A stretch of DNA of 64,000 nt from Strix aluco (Eukaryota > Chordata > Aves > Strigiformes > Strigidae), in the NCBI RefSeq assembly GCF_031877795.1, contig NC_133954.1, positions 8,585,256-8,649,255 of the forward strand, read 5' to 3'. Position 1 is the first letter of the stretch. Each line of letters opens with the position of its first letter. The translations under genes were made by a program, and so were the position numbers. The notes beneath the pieces were generated by a model. It saw only the letters and a program-made list of their open reading frames with translations. It was not told the DNA's origin and did no database searches. Positions 1-31,388 of this stretch are shown piece by piece.

Positions 1-3000
1 GTGGCTCTGGCATGGGGTGGGATTTGGGGTCAAGCCGTGCCCTTGGCAGCGCCCATTCAGCCGCTCGGTGCTGCCAGCCCAGCATCTCCCCCAGGACCCC
101 TGGACTGGCTGTGAGGATGGGGAGCCCCACGCTCGAGCTGGGAGTCCCGGCGATCATCTCCGGTTCTCCCATGAGGTCCGTGGGGTTTGCCCAGGCCCTG
201 CGGTGCTGCCAGCGCCTCGGTGGGTGCCTGGGTGCTGGCCGGCAGCCGGGCGGTTGTGGAGCTGGTGGGAAAAGAGGACAACGTCTGCTCGGCAACTTAG
301 TGGGTGCCGGAAGCCATCTGGGGGGGTTCCTGCTCTGCATCCACCCCAAAAAATCCCTGCCCAGGGCTGGGATGTGGCACGGGGGCTGCTGGCAGCCTTG
401 GGGGGTACTGGGAGGCGTCTCTCCCAGTTTCTCTCCATCACTGAGGTGTTGCTGCCTCCTCTTCCCACACTGGTGGGATGTGCATCCGCTCGCCAGCTCC
501 CTGGGATGCAGCCGGGCTGGGGTGGGGGTGTCCGGGGGGCTCAGGGGAGCGTGCGCCGGCTCCATGCAAGCAAGCGAGCACACCCCAAATCCTCGCTGAG
601 CTGCAAAGCTCCTCAGCCCTCGTTTGGGTTAAAGAGAATTAAAATGCTTTCTCCTGCGATGCAGTAATCCCGGAGGCTGGGGCACAGCCCGGGGGGGGGG
701 CTGCTCCTGGCGTGGTCACCTGGGTCCAGCCCCCCGCCCCCAGTTCTCCTGCCACCACGTCCCCTGGGCCAGGTCCCACTGCAGGAGCATCCCCACCTTT
801 CCTGGGGTGCACGGGTGGGTGCAGGCAGCCCCTGCCTGCAGGGGAGTGTCGGTCTCTGCTCCCTGTCGGGGGGTGCTGCCTCCCCAAATGCTGCCTGAGC
901 CAGCCCAGACCGAGGGGTGCGGGTGGGACACCCGTCCCCCCTTCCCCACCGGGACCCTCCGCAGGTGGGAGCAGGCGACGGCTTTGCCATATAAGGGCTG
1001 GAAATCGGTTATTGTCTCAACATGGCTTTCTCCTCCCCGAAAATCCTATTAAAACCTCATTTTTCTGACCCTAATCTCAGCTCGCCGTTCGGGAAGGATT
1101 AGCGTTTGCCCCCCTCCCGGCCTTGCGCGCTGCCGGCTCCGTGCCGGAGAAACCTTCCCTGTGCCGGAGGAGGGAGGTTGGGGCTGAGCCCAGCACGCCG
1201 TGGTGGCGGCAGGACGGGCAGCTGCCTGTCCCTCTGTCCTCTGTTCCTGCCCGAAGCGTGACGTTATCCTCGCTGCGTGCCAGGGGTTTGCAATGGCCCC
1301 GCTGGCAGGGACCCACAGCTGCAGCTGGTGGGGCCAGGACGTGGTGTGGGGTGTGCGTGGGGGGGTGACCCCTCCAGCCAGGACCACCTTAGGGGTGTCA
1401 CCAGGGTCCGAGCAGGGTGGGAGAACTCGGGGAGCAGCAGCTGTGGGGCAGGGGGGTGACATCGGTGCAAAATACGGGGACCCCCCCCAGCACCGGGGTG
1501 CTCGCTGCTGCCAGGGCAGGGGAGGGCCGAGGCGAGCAGGGGGTTTTGGGGGTTTTTTCTCCTTTGTGCCTCAGTTTCCCCTCAGTTGGGCTGGGGGTGC
1601 AGGCAGGGGGGCGATGCCGGCAGAGGGCCCTGCAGCCCACCGGCAGCGTGGGCTGTCCCCCACGCGTCCCCCACGCCTGCGCGGCGGCGATGCATGCCGG
1701 GACCGCGCGGCCTTCCCCCTTGCTCCTGTTTGGCTGCGTATTTAGGACACTCCTGTGCAAAAACACAAGTATTTTGGAAGGCGTCCAGGCGCGCTCGCAT
1801 TCCGCGGGGTGGAATCTGCCCCCGCGAACGCTGCCTGACCTTTCCCGCTTTGGGCTGCGGGAACAATCCTGGGGCCCGTCCTCCCCTCGACACCCCGCCG
1901 GGGGCATTGGGGACCCCTTCTCCAGCTGGCCCCTGCACCCCCAGGCTGCTGGGGGGGGGGCAGCTCCTGCCTGTTTGCTCAGTGCTGCCAGGAAAGGTGT
2001 GAGCAGAGGTGGCAGGATTGGACCCACTGTCCCCGGGGCAGCCGGTGCTGCTCCAGCTGCCCCAGGACCCCTGGCTGGAGCTGGCCCCCCCTGCTGCACG
2101 CTGCTCCCCCCCCCTTTTCAACTGGAAAGTGAAGCCCCCCCGGGTGACAGCTCTGTCTGGGCAGCTCTGCCTGCTGGGACATGCAGGCTGCCTGTCCCCG
2201 GGTGACGTTGGTGTGGCCCGGGGGGTGGCCGGGGGAGGATGACGATGGCAGGGATTTGTCTCCCACATTTCCCCGTCCCGATTTCTCCCTGAGCTGGCGG
2301 TGCGGGCACACCAGGATGGTGTCCTGGGGTGCGCTGGAGGTGTGGAGACAGGCCCCTGGGGACACAGCTGTCACCAAGCCAGTCATGCCACCCCCCCCGG
2401 CGGGGCTCGGGGCAGGCGCTGGGGCTGATTTGGGGCAGAGCCGCGGCACCTCGGCCAGGGTAGACGCTGGGGACGTGCTGAACGCCAAAGCACTGCCAGC
2501 ACGCGGGGGACTGTCCCCTCACTGTTGTCTGGTGCCAGCCCACCTTGGTGGCTGTGGGATGGCCAGGCTGGTCCTGCTGCTAGGGTGGAAGGGGGGAACA
2601 GAGGAGAGGAGGGGGCCGCGGCTGGCCCCGAGGCTGCGGGCTGCAATCCCAGCAATGCCCGGCATTTCCCCGGCGCGGCCGCACGTGCCTCTCCTCGGCC
2701 TCCAGCATGGCAGGAATGTGGCGCGGGACCCCCTCGTGCGGGGACAGGGACAGGCAGCGAGGGAAGGGGGGAGCAGGGCAGGGGGACACTCGGGTGTCTG
2801 CGGGTGCCGGGCTCACCAAGGTGCTGCTGTTTTCCTTATCCCCCCCATGCTTTGGCCACTGCAGTGGCGAGCGGCTCAGGGGGGTGTGAAGGGGGTGGAG
2901 GGTGGGCTGGGGGGGGGGGGGATGTGTGATTTGTCCCCCTGGAGCAGCGGGAGCCCCCGAGCACCAGGGAGGGCAGTTTGCTGTCCCTGCGTGGGGGCTC

Positions 3001-3619
3001 AACACTGGGGAGCCAGGATTGAACTGTGGGGGCTGGTGTCTCTGTGCCCAGGTGACAACAGGGACATGCTGTGCCTGCAGCCCTGGGTATCCCCCAAAAT
3101 GGGAGATGGGGCTGGCAGGGGGGGGGACTCTTGGTTCAGCTCCTGGTGGGACGCGTCACTGGAACCACCACCCTTTGCCACAGGCACCGAGCAGGCTGTC
3201 GGGGGGCTGTGTCAGTCCCTGGGGCGCTGTGTTGGTCGCTGGGGGGCTGTGTCAGTCCCTGGGGTGCTGTGCCTGGGGCTGGATATGTGCCTCTGCTGCG
3301 TAGACTCTGCTGGGTGCTGGGGACAGATTGGGGACCAGGGGTGTCTCAGAGCCCCCACTGCTCCCCCCTTGCAGAGCCCGGTGGTGGCTCGTCTTCTGCC
3401 CGAGCAGGGGGGACACTTGCCACAGCCCTGTCCCCCCTCCCTGTCCCCAGCATCGCCCAGTGCCCTGTGGAGAGCGAGGGGAGGAAGGAAGGAAGGGGCC
3501 GGGAGGAGGGAGAGGAGGAAGCGGGGAGGGTGGGATGCTGCTCAGGGTGATGGAGGAAAAAGGGGGCGGATTAAAAAAAAAAAAAGAAAGAAAGAAAAAA
3601 GGGAAAGTCCGGGCAAAGT
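1..3619. other. Upstream non-coding region
   Basis: GC-rich sequence with long chance open frames on both strands, but no exon, RNA gene or repeat family that I recognise. In human the next gene on this side is SOCS7; no SOCS7 exon was identified. Confidence 0.6.
3201..3280. repeat. 40-bp tandem duplication (20-bp subunits)
   Basis: GGGGGGCTGTGTCAGTCCCT at 3201-3220 recurs exactly at 3241-3260. Diverged half-units lie between and after. Confidence 0.9.
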
Positions 3620-4118
3620 GACACCGCAGGCAGCGGGGGCTGGCTCGGCGCGGGAGGCGGTGGGCTGGGCACGCTGATCCCTGCCAGCAGCTGGAGCCCC
3701 AGCCCGCCAGCCCAGCCGGGGCGTGCGGCCGCCCGCCCTCCGTCCATCCCCCTGTCCGTCCATCCCACCCTCCGTCCATCCCTCCATCCCTCCATCCCAC
3801 CCTCCGTCCATCCCTGCACAGCGCGGGTGGCTGGGTGGGGGCCGGGGCCCACGTTGCTCGCGGAGGGTGCGAGCGAGCGGACAAGCGTGCGAACAAGCGT
3901 GCGAGAGTGTGGTGAGCAGCGTCGCCGGGCTGGGAGCACCCCGCGTCACCCCGGCCATGCGAAACGGCGCAGCCGGCCCCGTGCCACCCCCGGCCGCCGG
4001 CCCCCACCGCCGCGCTGCCCAACTCGGGGGCTGAAGCCAGTGAAGGACGCGGTGAGCCCATGGCCGTGACCGGCTGAGAGCCCAACACCGCCGCGCCTCG
4101 CCTGCCGACGCCGGGCCC
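3620..4118 (+). promoter_or_regulatory. ARHGAP23: CpG-rich putative ARHGAP23 promoter and 5'UTR
   Basis: CpG dinucleotides are dense here, including a NotI-type GCGGCCGC near 3726, while flanking DNA is GC-rich but poorer in CpG. The block ends directly before the candidate first coding exon. An upstream ATG at 3958 opens a 25-codon uORF. No TATA box is evident, as is common for CpG-island promoters. The transcription start is inferred, not seen. Confidence 0.45.
3736..3814. repeat. CCATCCCT/CCGTCCAT pyrimidine-rich tandem repeat
   Basis: Tandem CCATCC, CCTCCATC and CCGTCCATCC units within the putative 5' region of ARHGAP23. Confidence 0.9.
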
Positions 4119-23897
<19,779 letters not shown>

Positions 23898-25155
23898 CCT
23901 CCTGAGATGCTCCCCCCCAGCGGCTCCTCCCGCCCCAGCCAGTGTTTAATTTAAGGACTCACCCTCGTTCTTGTATTTAATTGTGCTCTGGACAAGCTGC
24001 TGTTATTTAATGAGTCTCCGTGGCCCCCACCCCGCAGGTGGGACAAAGCCACCTTGTCCCCCTTGCTTTGGGGACCAGCAGGGTCCCATGGCGCTTCCCT
24101 ATGCCCCATCCTGGCCCCATCCCGTGGTCCTCCGGCCCCTCCCGGGCAGTGCCAGGAGGTTTCGTGGTGTGGGGGGGTGTCTCCTGGGGACTGTCCCCAC
24201 CCCAAGCGGGGACCCGCTGTCCCCGGGCGCGGCGGTGCGAAGTGCGGGCGCTTCCTTGGGTGCTGCTGCTGTGGTGGCCCTCGCCGGAGCCCTCCCCCAC
24301 CTCGGGGACCCTGGGGACCTGGGTGCTGTCACCCTGCTCTGTGCCACGCCGGGGTGGCCCTTGGTGTGACGGATGGAGTGGGGGGGGGGGGGCACCCCAC
24401 GGGTGTTTGCGTGGGAGCGGGTGTGACAGGAGGGGCTGGCACAGAGGGGGACCCTGTGGGGGGGGGGGGACGGGGACACCCCGCTGTCCCCTGCACCCCC
24501 ATGAGCCACAGCCACCATCCAGGACCCAGCGTGCTCCCCAGCACGACACAGCCCCCTCCCCAGCCCCGCTCCCCTTCCTACCCACCCCCCCCCCGCCAGG
24601 CCAGAAGCACTTTAGGAGGGGGGTGCGGTGCAGCCACCCCCGGGGCGGGGGGGGACATGTGGGGACCCCCAGCCTCACCGTGCAGGCACACACATGCCAC
24701 AGGCTCGGGTGGCGACTGTCAGGGCCACGGTGGGGGGGGGGGTGTCAGGTCACGTCACTGTTTCTCCGTGTCGTTCTCATACGTTATGCAAATATTTGCT
24801 GTAAAGTTGTTTTTTTTTCTTTCCTCTTTTTTTTTTTTTTTGTAAATATTGTCTCTGACTGTGTAACATATTACAAAGGATTTATAAGGATTTTTTAAGA
24901 AGTTTTGCTCAGCTGAAAGGCCAGCCCTGACCAGGGGATGTGCTGGACCAGTGTTGACTTTTTAAACCCTCCTGCATGTGCCCCCCCCTGCCCCCCCCGG
25001 CGTGTTGTACGAGTCGGCTGTGGAGCCGGTATATGCAAAACTGAAAAAAAAAAAAAAAAAACCCGACCCCAACACCACCACCCCGCTTCGGACGCTGCCC
25101 CCCCCCCGCCCAGTCCCAGTCTATATATTGGAAATAAAATGGTTATTCGAGGAGG
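23898..25155 (+). other. ARHGAP23: ARHGAP23 3' untranslated region
   Basis: Non-coding sequence from the stop codon to the poly(A) signal at 25133-25138. It contains many G/C homopolymers, a T-rich stretch near 24809-24840, and TGTAAATA at 24841-24848, which matches the Pumilio recognition element. Confidence 0.8.
25133..25138 (+). terminator. ARHGAP23: ARHGAP23 poly(A) signal AATAAA
   Basis: A canonical AATAAA is followed by a GT-rich stretch (GGTTATTCGAGGAGGTGGTT), the usual downstream element. Cleavage is expected near 25150-25160. Confidence 0.8.
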
Positions 25156-25437
25156 TGGTTTCCTGCTGTTATTGCTTCTCCTGCTTGGGGGGGGGTGGGG
25201 GTGTCAGTGCATGGACCCCCGTTTCCTGGAGCACCAGCAGCATCTGGGGAAGGATTTTTCCCGGCTTTTCGATGAGGCTGGACCCCCCCTCCCAGCACCC
25301 ATTGATACGTCCCCCAATGTGGGACCAGGGTGGTCTTGGGGCCAGGGATGTCCCACCCCCTCCCCAATACAGCGACCCAACAAGAGACCAAACCTGGGGG
25401 GAAAAAAAGTGCCAGAGAGGAAAAAAAAAAAAGTAAT

Positions 25438-25443
25438 TTTATT
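25438..25443 (-). terminator. SRCIN1: SRCIN1 distal poly(A) signal
   Basis: TTTATT on the + strand is AATAAA on the minus strand. It is followed on that strand by T-rich and GT-rich sequence (GGTTTGGTCTCTTGTTGGG), a good downstream element. Confidence 0.65.
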
Positions 25444-25657
25444 AAAGCCAGACACTCTGATAGAAAAGAAAAGTAATAAAGGGAAAAGAAAAATAAAAAG
25501 CAACCCTTTGTCATCGGAGTTTGCAAGTTACAATGGTCACGTTGCGCACAGAACTACCCATGGCACCCACAGCGACACAGGGACAGCGCTGGGCACAGGG
25601 CGGGGGCAGCGGGGGGCCAGCCCCCCCCCCGGCCCCCGCCTCCGCCCTGTGCAAGGC

Positions 25658-26053
25658 TTTTTTTTTTTTTTTTTTTTTAATTATTTTTTTTCTTTTAAAA
25701 CAGTTCACAAGAAAATTCATGCTAAGAGACACACGACGTTGTAGAAACCCCAAAACAGCCTCTAAAGAGTATTAGGAATTTTTTTTTTTTTCTTTTTTTT
25801 GCCTTTTTTTTTTTTTGTTCTTTTAAAAGTTGTAGCCTTTTTTAAACAACATCCAGACGAGTAAAGCGGGGTGCGCATGCAGTGGGCGCCTCCGACACAT
25901 GCACGATGCAGGCAGCGCTTTTTTTTTTTTTTTTTTGGATCGTTTTTGCAACATTTTCCATTTTTTTTTGTCCTTTTTTTTTTTTTCCTCCTGGTTTAAA
26001 CCAGAATCAAATTTTTTTGGCTTTTTTTTTTTAATTTTTTTTTTTTTTTTTTT
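25658..26053 (-). repeat. Cluster of homopolymer tracts (poly-T on +, poly-A on -)
   Basis: At least five T runs of 13-35 bases occur within 400 bp, for example 25658-25678, 25779-25800, 25919-25936 and about 26018-26053. In SRCIN1 RNA these would be internal A tracts. Confidence 0.9.
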
Positions 26054-27113
26054 GTCCTCTTGCTTCAGCGAAGGCACCGTGGTCGGTGCTCACGGATGGT
26101 TTGCATGATGCCATGAAAGGACGGACGCACACGCACGCAGAGACACACGCTCACGGAGAAACCAGCCTGATGGGCAGCGGAGGGGGGGGGGTGGGGGGAA
26201 GTGGGGGGAAGAATGGGGTGCAAGCCAGCGCCGTGCATCCCCTCACCCAGCACCGGGCACCCCTTCGCCCAGCACTGGGCACCCCATCACCCATCACCAC
26301 CCTCCTGGTCTGGAGGTGGCGGGGGGGGTCCCACAGCACAGCACCCACCAGTGACAGTGCCTGGGTGGGGGCTTCCAGCACCCATGGTAAAGCCAGGGTG
26401 CAGCTCCCCCCCCCCCAACAGCCAGAGCTTGCTCCCAGTGGGATGGGTGTCCCGGCACACCCATGGGTGCCACCAGGATGGGGCTGCTCTTATAGCCCAC
26501 CGACCCCTTTGCATGTCTGTGTCCCTGGGGGGGGGGGGGGCGGTGGCATTTGTCCCCCTCACACCCCCAGGACAGCAAGGTGACGTGGGGGGGGGGCTGT
26601 CTGCAGGGCCCCTCCATGGGTGCTGGCACGTCCAGCCCCATGGGAGCACCGGGACAGGTGTGGGGTGGGAGGGCCGTGGGAGGGGGGGGGGGACAGGGCT
26701 GGGGGAGAGGGGGGGACCCCCCCCCATCCCAGCCATAAGAAGCTGCGGCTTTGCTACAGTGTTTCACTTTGGTACCAAGAAAAAAAATAATTCAAACTTA
26801 AATAAAACGCATCAAGTGACTGCTATTGCTGCTGGGAGGTGGGTGCTGCAGCACCCCGGGGGCTGGCACCCATGGGAGTCAGTGTCCCCGGGGGGGCACC
26901 CGGCCCCTTCCCCCCCCTGCTCCAGTGAGGGATGGGGACCGGGACGGGACGAGGAAGGTGCTGGACGGAGGATGGGAGCTCAGCACGGGGCCAGCATCCG
27001 CGAGGAACCGACCTCTCCAAACCACAAGGAGCTATAGTCTACCCAGGGAAGAAAATCCACCCCCTAATATACCAGACGTGAAGAGATTTATTTCTTTTCT
27101 TTTCTTTTCTTTT

Positions 27114-27185
27114 TAAATATTTATATATATATATTTATATTACGTATATTATATATATATAATATGTAAATATATTTTTTAAAAC
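27114..27185. repeat. AT-rich low-complexity tract
   Basis: TATATA/TTTATA sequence inside the SRCIN1 3' region, in strong contrast to the GC-rich surroundings. Confidence 0.9.
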
Positions 27186-27259
27186 AATATAAAATGTTAA
27201 GACACTTCACTTAAATGTAAAGAGTTGCTTTTTGCAATCCAAAGAAATTGCATCATGAT

Positions 27260-27291
<32 letters not shown>

Positions 27292-27511
27292 GGTTTTTTT
27301 TTCTCTTTGTTATTCAAAAAAGGCTCGTTCTTCTGTACAAAAATGATTGATATACAAAAAAAGAGAGGGGGGGAAAAGAAGAAAAATAATTAAAGAAAAC
27401 AAAACCAAACCAAACCAACCCAAGGACGAACTAGCCAACGAAAGGAGTGATTCGATCTCGTGTTGCACTGCGGCTGGGCTGCGCTGACGGCAGCGCTGGG
27501 GACGGGCACAC

Positions 27512-27560
27512 GCAGCGCACACGCACACGCACACACACGCACACCCGCCGCACACCCGCC
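27512..27560. repeat. CA/CGCA simple repeat
   Basis: Tandem CACACGCACACGCACACAC-type sequence. Confidence 0.85.
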
Positions 27561-28536
27561 TGTGCTGATGGGTGGTGGCCACGGGCAAGCATCACCTGGC
27601 CACGCACCCCGGGGACCCCCCCCAGGTCCCCCAGGCTTGGCAGGGCTGGGGCTGCTCCCCCCGGGGAAGGACCGCGGGGTCACCGGCTGTGGGGTGGGGG
27701 TCCCGTCCAGCCGGAGAAGGGGGTCCGGGGACCTGGCCTGCCTGCTTGTCCCCAAGGGCACTCGGGGACAAGGTCTGGCAGCACGTCCCCGTGCGGTCAG
27801 AGCCCCCCCCCGAGCATCACAGCATCCCCTGCCCCACCCCGTGCCCACCATTTAAAGTGCTTCGTTCCCACCCGAGGGCAACGGGCAGCCTGATTTGACC
27901 CGTTTCTGCCTCCCCCCCACCCCACCCCACTTTACATCCTCATCCTTCGGCCTCTCCAGCACACCCGGCCCCCCCGCGGCACTGCTGCCGGCTCCCTCCT
28001 CCCCAGCCCTCGCACTGTCCCCCCGCCTCGAGGAGAGCCGGGGCTGGCGGCTTGTGGGGGGCCAGCGACAGCCCCCCAGGCCAGCGCTGACCCCTCGGCC
28101 AGCGAAGGACGCAGCCCGGCCACGGTGCCACCCGCCACCCGCCGCCGAGACCTGGCCGGAGCGCCGAGCATCCTCTCCCTCGGGCCGGTCGGCGTCGCGG
28201 CTGCCGGGATGCTCGGCCGTGGTGGGGGGCGAGCGGTCGGGTCGGGGGGTGTCTTCGGCAGCCGCTGTTTCCCACCTTTCCGCAGTGGGATGGGTGCTGC
28301 CCGCGCGGGCAGCGGGGTCGGGTGCTGCCCGGCGTCCTCCTTGCTTGAAGCTGGTGAAACTGGTGGGGTGAAGCTCTGAGAGCTCTTAAATAAACAGAAA
28401 ACGGCAGGGTGGGAGAGGGAGGGAGGGAGAAAAACCAAACCAACAGCAACCCAAACGAACCGAAACGAAAAGGAAAAAAAAAAAAAGGAAAAAAAAAGGG
28501 AGGAGAAAGAGAGAGAGAAACAGAAAGTGGCTGGTT

Positions 28537-28665
28537 GGCCATTGCGGAGCGAGATGGGAGACAGAAGTCAGGCCGTGGCGGAGCGGAGGCGAGACACAAG
28601 TCGGGCCGTGGCGGAGCGGAGGCGAGACACGAGGTCGGCCACATTGGAGCAAGACATTGAAAAAA
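28537..28665. repeat. 33-bp tandem repeat, about four copies
   Basis: Two near-identical units, each beginning GGCCGTGGCGGAGCGGAGGC, start at 28571 and 28604. Diverged copies flank them on both sides. The period is a multiple of three, so any open frame through the array is also an 11-residue repeat. Confidence 0.85.
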
Positions 28666-30273
28666 CAGAAAGAGAGGGACGGGTGGCGATCCCTCCAGGT
28701 GCCTCAAGAAGACAAGTCCCAGGGAGGAGGAGCCCAAGGAAGAGAGGAGCCCGGCCCCGGGAGCAGGAGAGCGGTTGGGTGGAGCTGGCAAGGATGCTCA
28801 GAATGAGATTGAGGAGTTCCTTGCCCCAAAGGAAGTCAATACGGGGATGGATGTTCTGCCAGATGCGGGTTTTTCTGAGACCGCGGGGGAAGTCTCACTA
28901 GCCTCTTTAGATGGTCTAGCGGCCTAGAAAGAAAAGCAAGATTCAAGGAGGAGGAGGAGGAGGAGAAAGGGGAGGAAAGTCAAACAGTTTCTGAAAAAAA
29001 AAGACAAAAGAAAGGAAAAAAGGAAAAAAAAAAAAACAAAAAAAGGAAAAGAAAACAAAACAAACAACCAAGAACCAAACAGGAGTTTGTTCAGAAGCAG
29101 CATTGAGTTAGGCCTGAGGTCAAGCAGCTGGAAAAGGTCCACCACAAACAGAGCACGAGATGAGCTGGTCCCACGCGTTACTGGATGGGAAGGGGACGTC
29201 CCCGAGAGGAGGAGGAGAGAGCCGACAGACAGACGGGCGGACAGACGGACATGTAGGCACACACAGAGGCGGGTGAGCGGAGGGGAGAGGGGAGAAAGGC
29301 GGGAGGGGGACAAGAAGGGCAGTGTTAGACCGGGGCTGCCACGGAGGTGCCGCTCAGCCGAGCGGGGCAGAGCCTCGGCAGCCCCATGCCAGTCCCGGCT
29401 CCTCTGAGAGGTGCCGGTGCCCCCCCGGCCCCCGGCCCCGCCGCCAGCGACGTGACCCAACCCTACTCATGCAGAAACTGGTCCAAAGGGAGCCGGGAGG
29501 GAAGGATGCTCATAAATCCTCCGGGAATGGGGAGAGGGCTCCTCCAGCCCCCACTTGCTCCTGCCGCAGCGGGGTGGGCTGCTGGGAACATTGGGGGGGG
29601 GAATGGCCAAATCCTGCACAGGGAGGGCAGCGAGGACAAAAGTGCCGTGGAAAACTCCAGGTCTGGCCACCCCAGCAAGGGCAGCGGTGGATGCCAGGGC
29701 CTGGGTGACCAATTTACCGTGGGGTGCCCCGAGGTGGGGCCGGGGAGGAGCACGGTGACACTGGGCAGCCAGGACCGTGCTGGTGTGTGGCCTCCGGGGA
29801 AGGGGACTTGGTGGCCTCTCTGGGGGGCCTGGGGCCAGGAGATGCTTCCTGGTCCCCCAGCACAGCCCCTTGGGCTGGTGTTTCTCTGCTTCTAGAAAGG
29901 GAGGCAGAGGGGAAACCCCCCAACTCTCCCTGATGCTGCGGGGGTGTGAAAACCCATGAGCACCCCCCTATGCTGGGGGGGGATGGCAGAGAGACCCCAA
30001 CCTCAAGGTCAGACCCTGCCTGGGGACATCTCACCACTGCCCTGGGACCATCTCGGTCGTGGTCACACCAACCCAGTGACAGAGTCACTGAGGGGGGGAC
30101 GGGAGGGGCTGAGCCCTCTTGCTGGAGCCAAGGGGAACGAGGTGCCCATTTTACTCAAGCGACATTTGCCCAAATTGCAGGAAATCCCCCCCAAACCCAG
30201 CTCTAGGTAGCTAGGAAAAACCTTTGGTTTATCCATCAGGGTTTATGGATCCAACAGAATGAGCAAAATCAGG

Positions 30274-30279
30274 TTTATT
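30274..30279 (-). terminator. SRCIN1: SRCIN1 possible proximal poly(A) signal
   Basis: TTTATT on the + strand gives AATAAA on the minus strand about 960 nt after the stop codon. Downstream sequence is moderately T/G-rich. Use of this site is inferred only. Confidence 0.4.
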
Positions 30280-31235
30280 GGGTGGTTTGTTAACGCCGGG
30301 CCCGGGGAAGGGGATTGAGACACAGAGCAGGGAGAACAGGATGGGGTGAACCCGCTCGTGGTGCTGCTGCGGGAGGGGGGGGGCTGGGAAGGGGGGAGAG
30401 GGGGAGCGAGGAGGGGTGGAGGGCAGCGAACTGGCCGTGGCTACCTTGGCTGTGGCTGGAGACCCACTGCCAGCACTGGGGGGGGCAGCAAGAATGGGGG
30501 GGAGCGAGCCCCAGCACCCATGGCAGGAGCGGTCCCTGGGGATCGGTGAGGGGTGGGTGCTGGGCTGGGGGGGGGACGACACACCATCCCATCCCAAAGC
30601 GCTCCTCTTCCAGCTGCTGTGGCCCCCCCCACCCTCTGCCCACGCTGCTGGGCACCCCAGTACCACCACCCTGCCTGCGACACCCCCCCTCCTGGGGCGA
30701 GCTGCTTCTGGGGCGTCGCGGTGCACGGAGGGTCCTGGCTCCCCAAACCGCCCCCCCCGGGCTGGGTTGGCCCCTTGGAGCCCCCATGCCCAGCCCCCGG
30801 CTCCGCCGCGCTCATCACCGTGGCCAAGATGTGCTGCAAGGAGATCTCGGGGTCCCGCAGGGTGGGGGGGACCAATGCTGGGGCTCAGCCCTGTCCCTCA
30901 GGGCAGCGGTGGCACAGAGGGCTGGGGGACAAGTGACAGCAGCACACTTGTAATGAGTTTGCCACTCTCAGCACAAAGTTGTGTCCCCGTCCCCAGCAGC
31001 CACCTGTGGAAACCCCGACGCCAGGCTCGGATTGGGGTGCGAGCCCCTCGGTCCCTGCACCCCACGGGGCTGCACCCCCACCAGGGTGTCCCCTTTGGTC
31101 CCCGAAAGCAGCACCCACAGGGTCTCCCCTGCCCACCACCCACACCCTCACCCCATACGAGGCAGCGAGGGGGATGCCAGAGCCGTTGGCAGCCTGTGGC
31201 TCACCCGGCTACCAGGAGAGCCGGCCGGGCCAGTG

Positions 31236-31388
31236 CTAGAGATGGACTACCTGCTGCTGGCCCTGGATCCGCATGTACTCCATCCGCTGCTTTATGTGCT
31301 TGCTCTTGTCGGGGCTGCCCTGCGGGCTCTGCTTCAGCCGGGACGCCGGGTTCACCACCTTCATGGCTGGGATGGACACGCCACCGCT
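31236..31388 (-). CDS. SRCIN1: SRCIN1 3'-most coding exon in window, with stop
   Basis: The acceptor is TCCCAGCAG. It encodes [24 protein letters not shown] and [12 protein letters not shown], then VVHL and TAG (31236-31238). The conserved part matches the p140Cap C-terminal region. In the mammalian isoform I remember, QQQ is followed by a further 40 or so residues (ATKPSKE...). Here CAG|GTAGTC at that point could be a donor (exon end 31251), so VVHL may be a read-through terminus. Confidence 0.85.
   Translation of the reverse strand, partial: SGGVSIPAMKVVNPASRLKQSPQGSPDKSKHIKQRMEYMRIQGQQQVVHL

Larger units (their letters stand above)
25415..31235 (-). other. SRCIN1: SRCIN1 3' untranslated region (maximum extent)
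   Basis: Lies 3' of the SRCIN1 stop codon on the minus strand. It holds long A tracts in the sense strand (25658-26053 and 27259-27301), an AT-rich stretch (27114-27185), a CA-type repeat (27512-27560), purine/pyrimidine-biased runs (28410-28520 and 28985-29070) and a 33-bp repeat (28537-28665). If the distal signal at 25438-25443 is used, the UTR is about 5.8 kb. If the proximal signal at 30274-30279 is used, it is about 1 kb. Confidence 0.6.

Noticed and set aside
2181..3677. 498-codon open frame on the + strand upstream of ARHGAP23
   Set aside because: Low-complexity translation, no recognisable domain, and overlap with tandem repeats. Stop codons are rare in DNA this GC-rich, so long chance frames are expected.
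30553..30936. Reading frame containing ALITVAKMCCKEIS, considered as a small gene
   Set aside because: Only a short stretch looks protein-like, with no splice sites, start context or recognised family. It lies in the SRCIN1 3' region.
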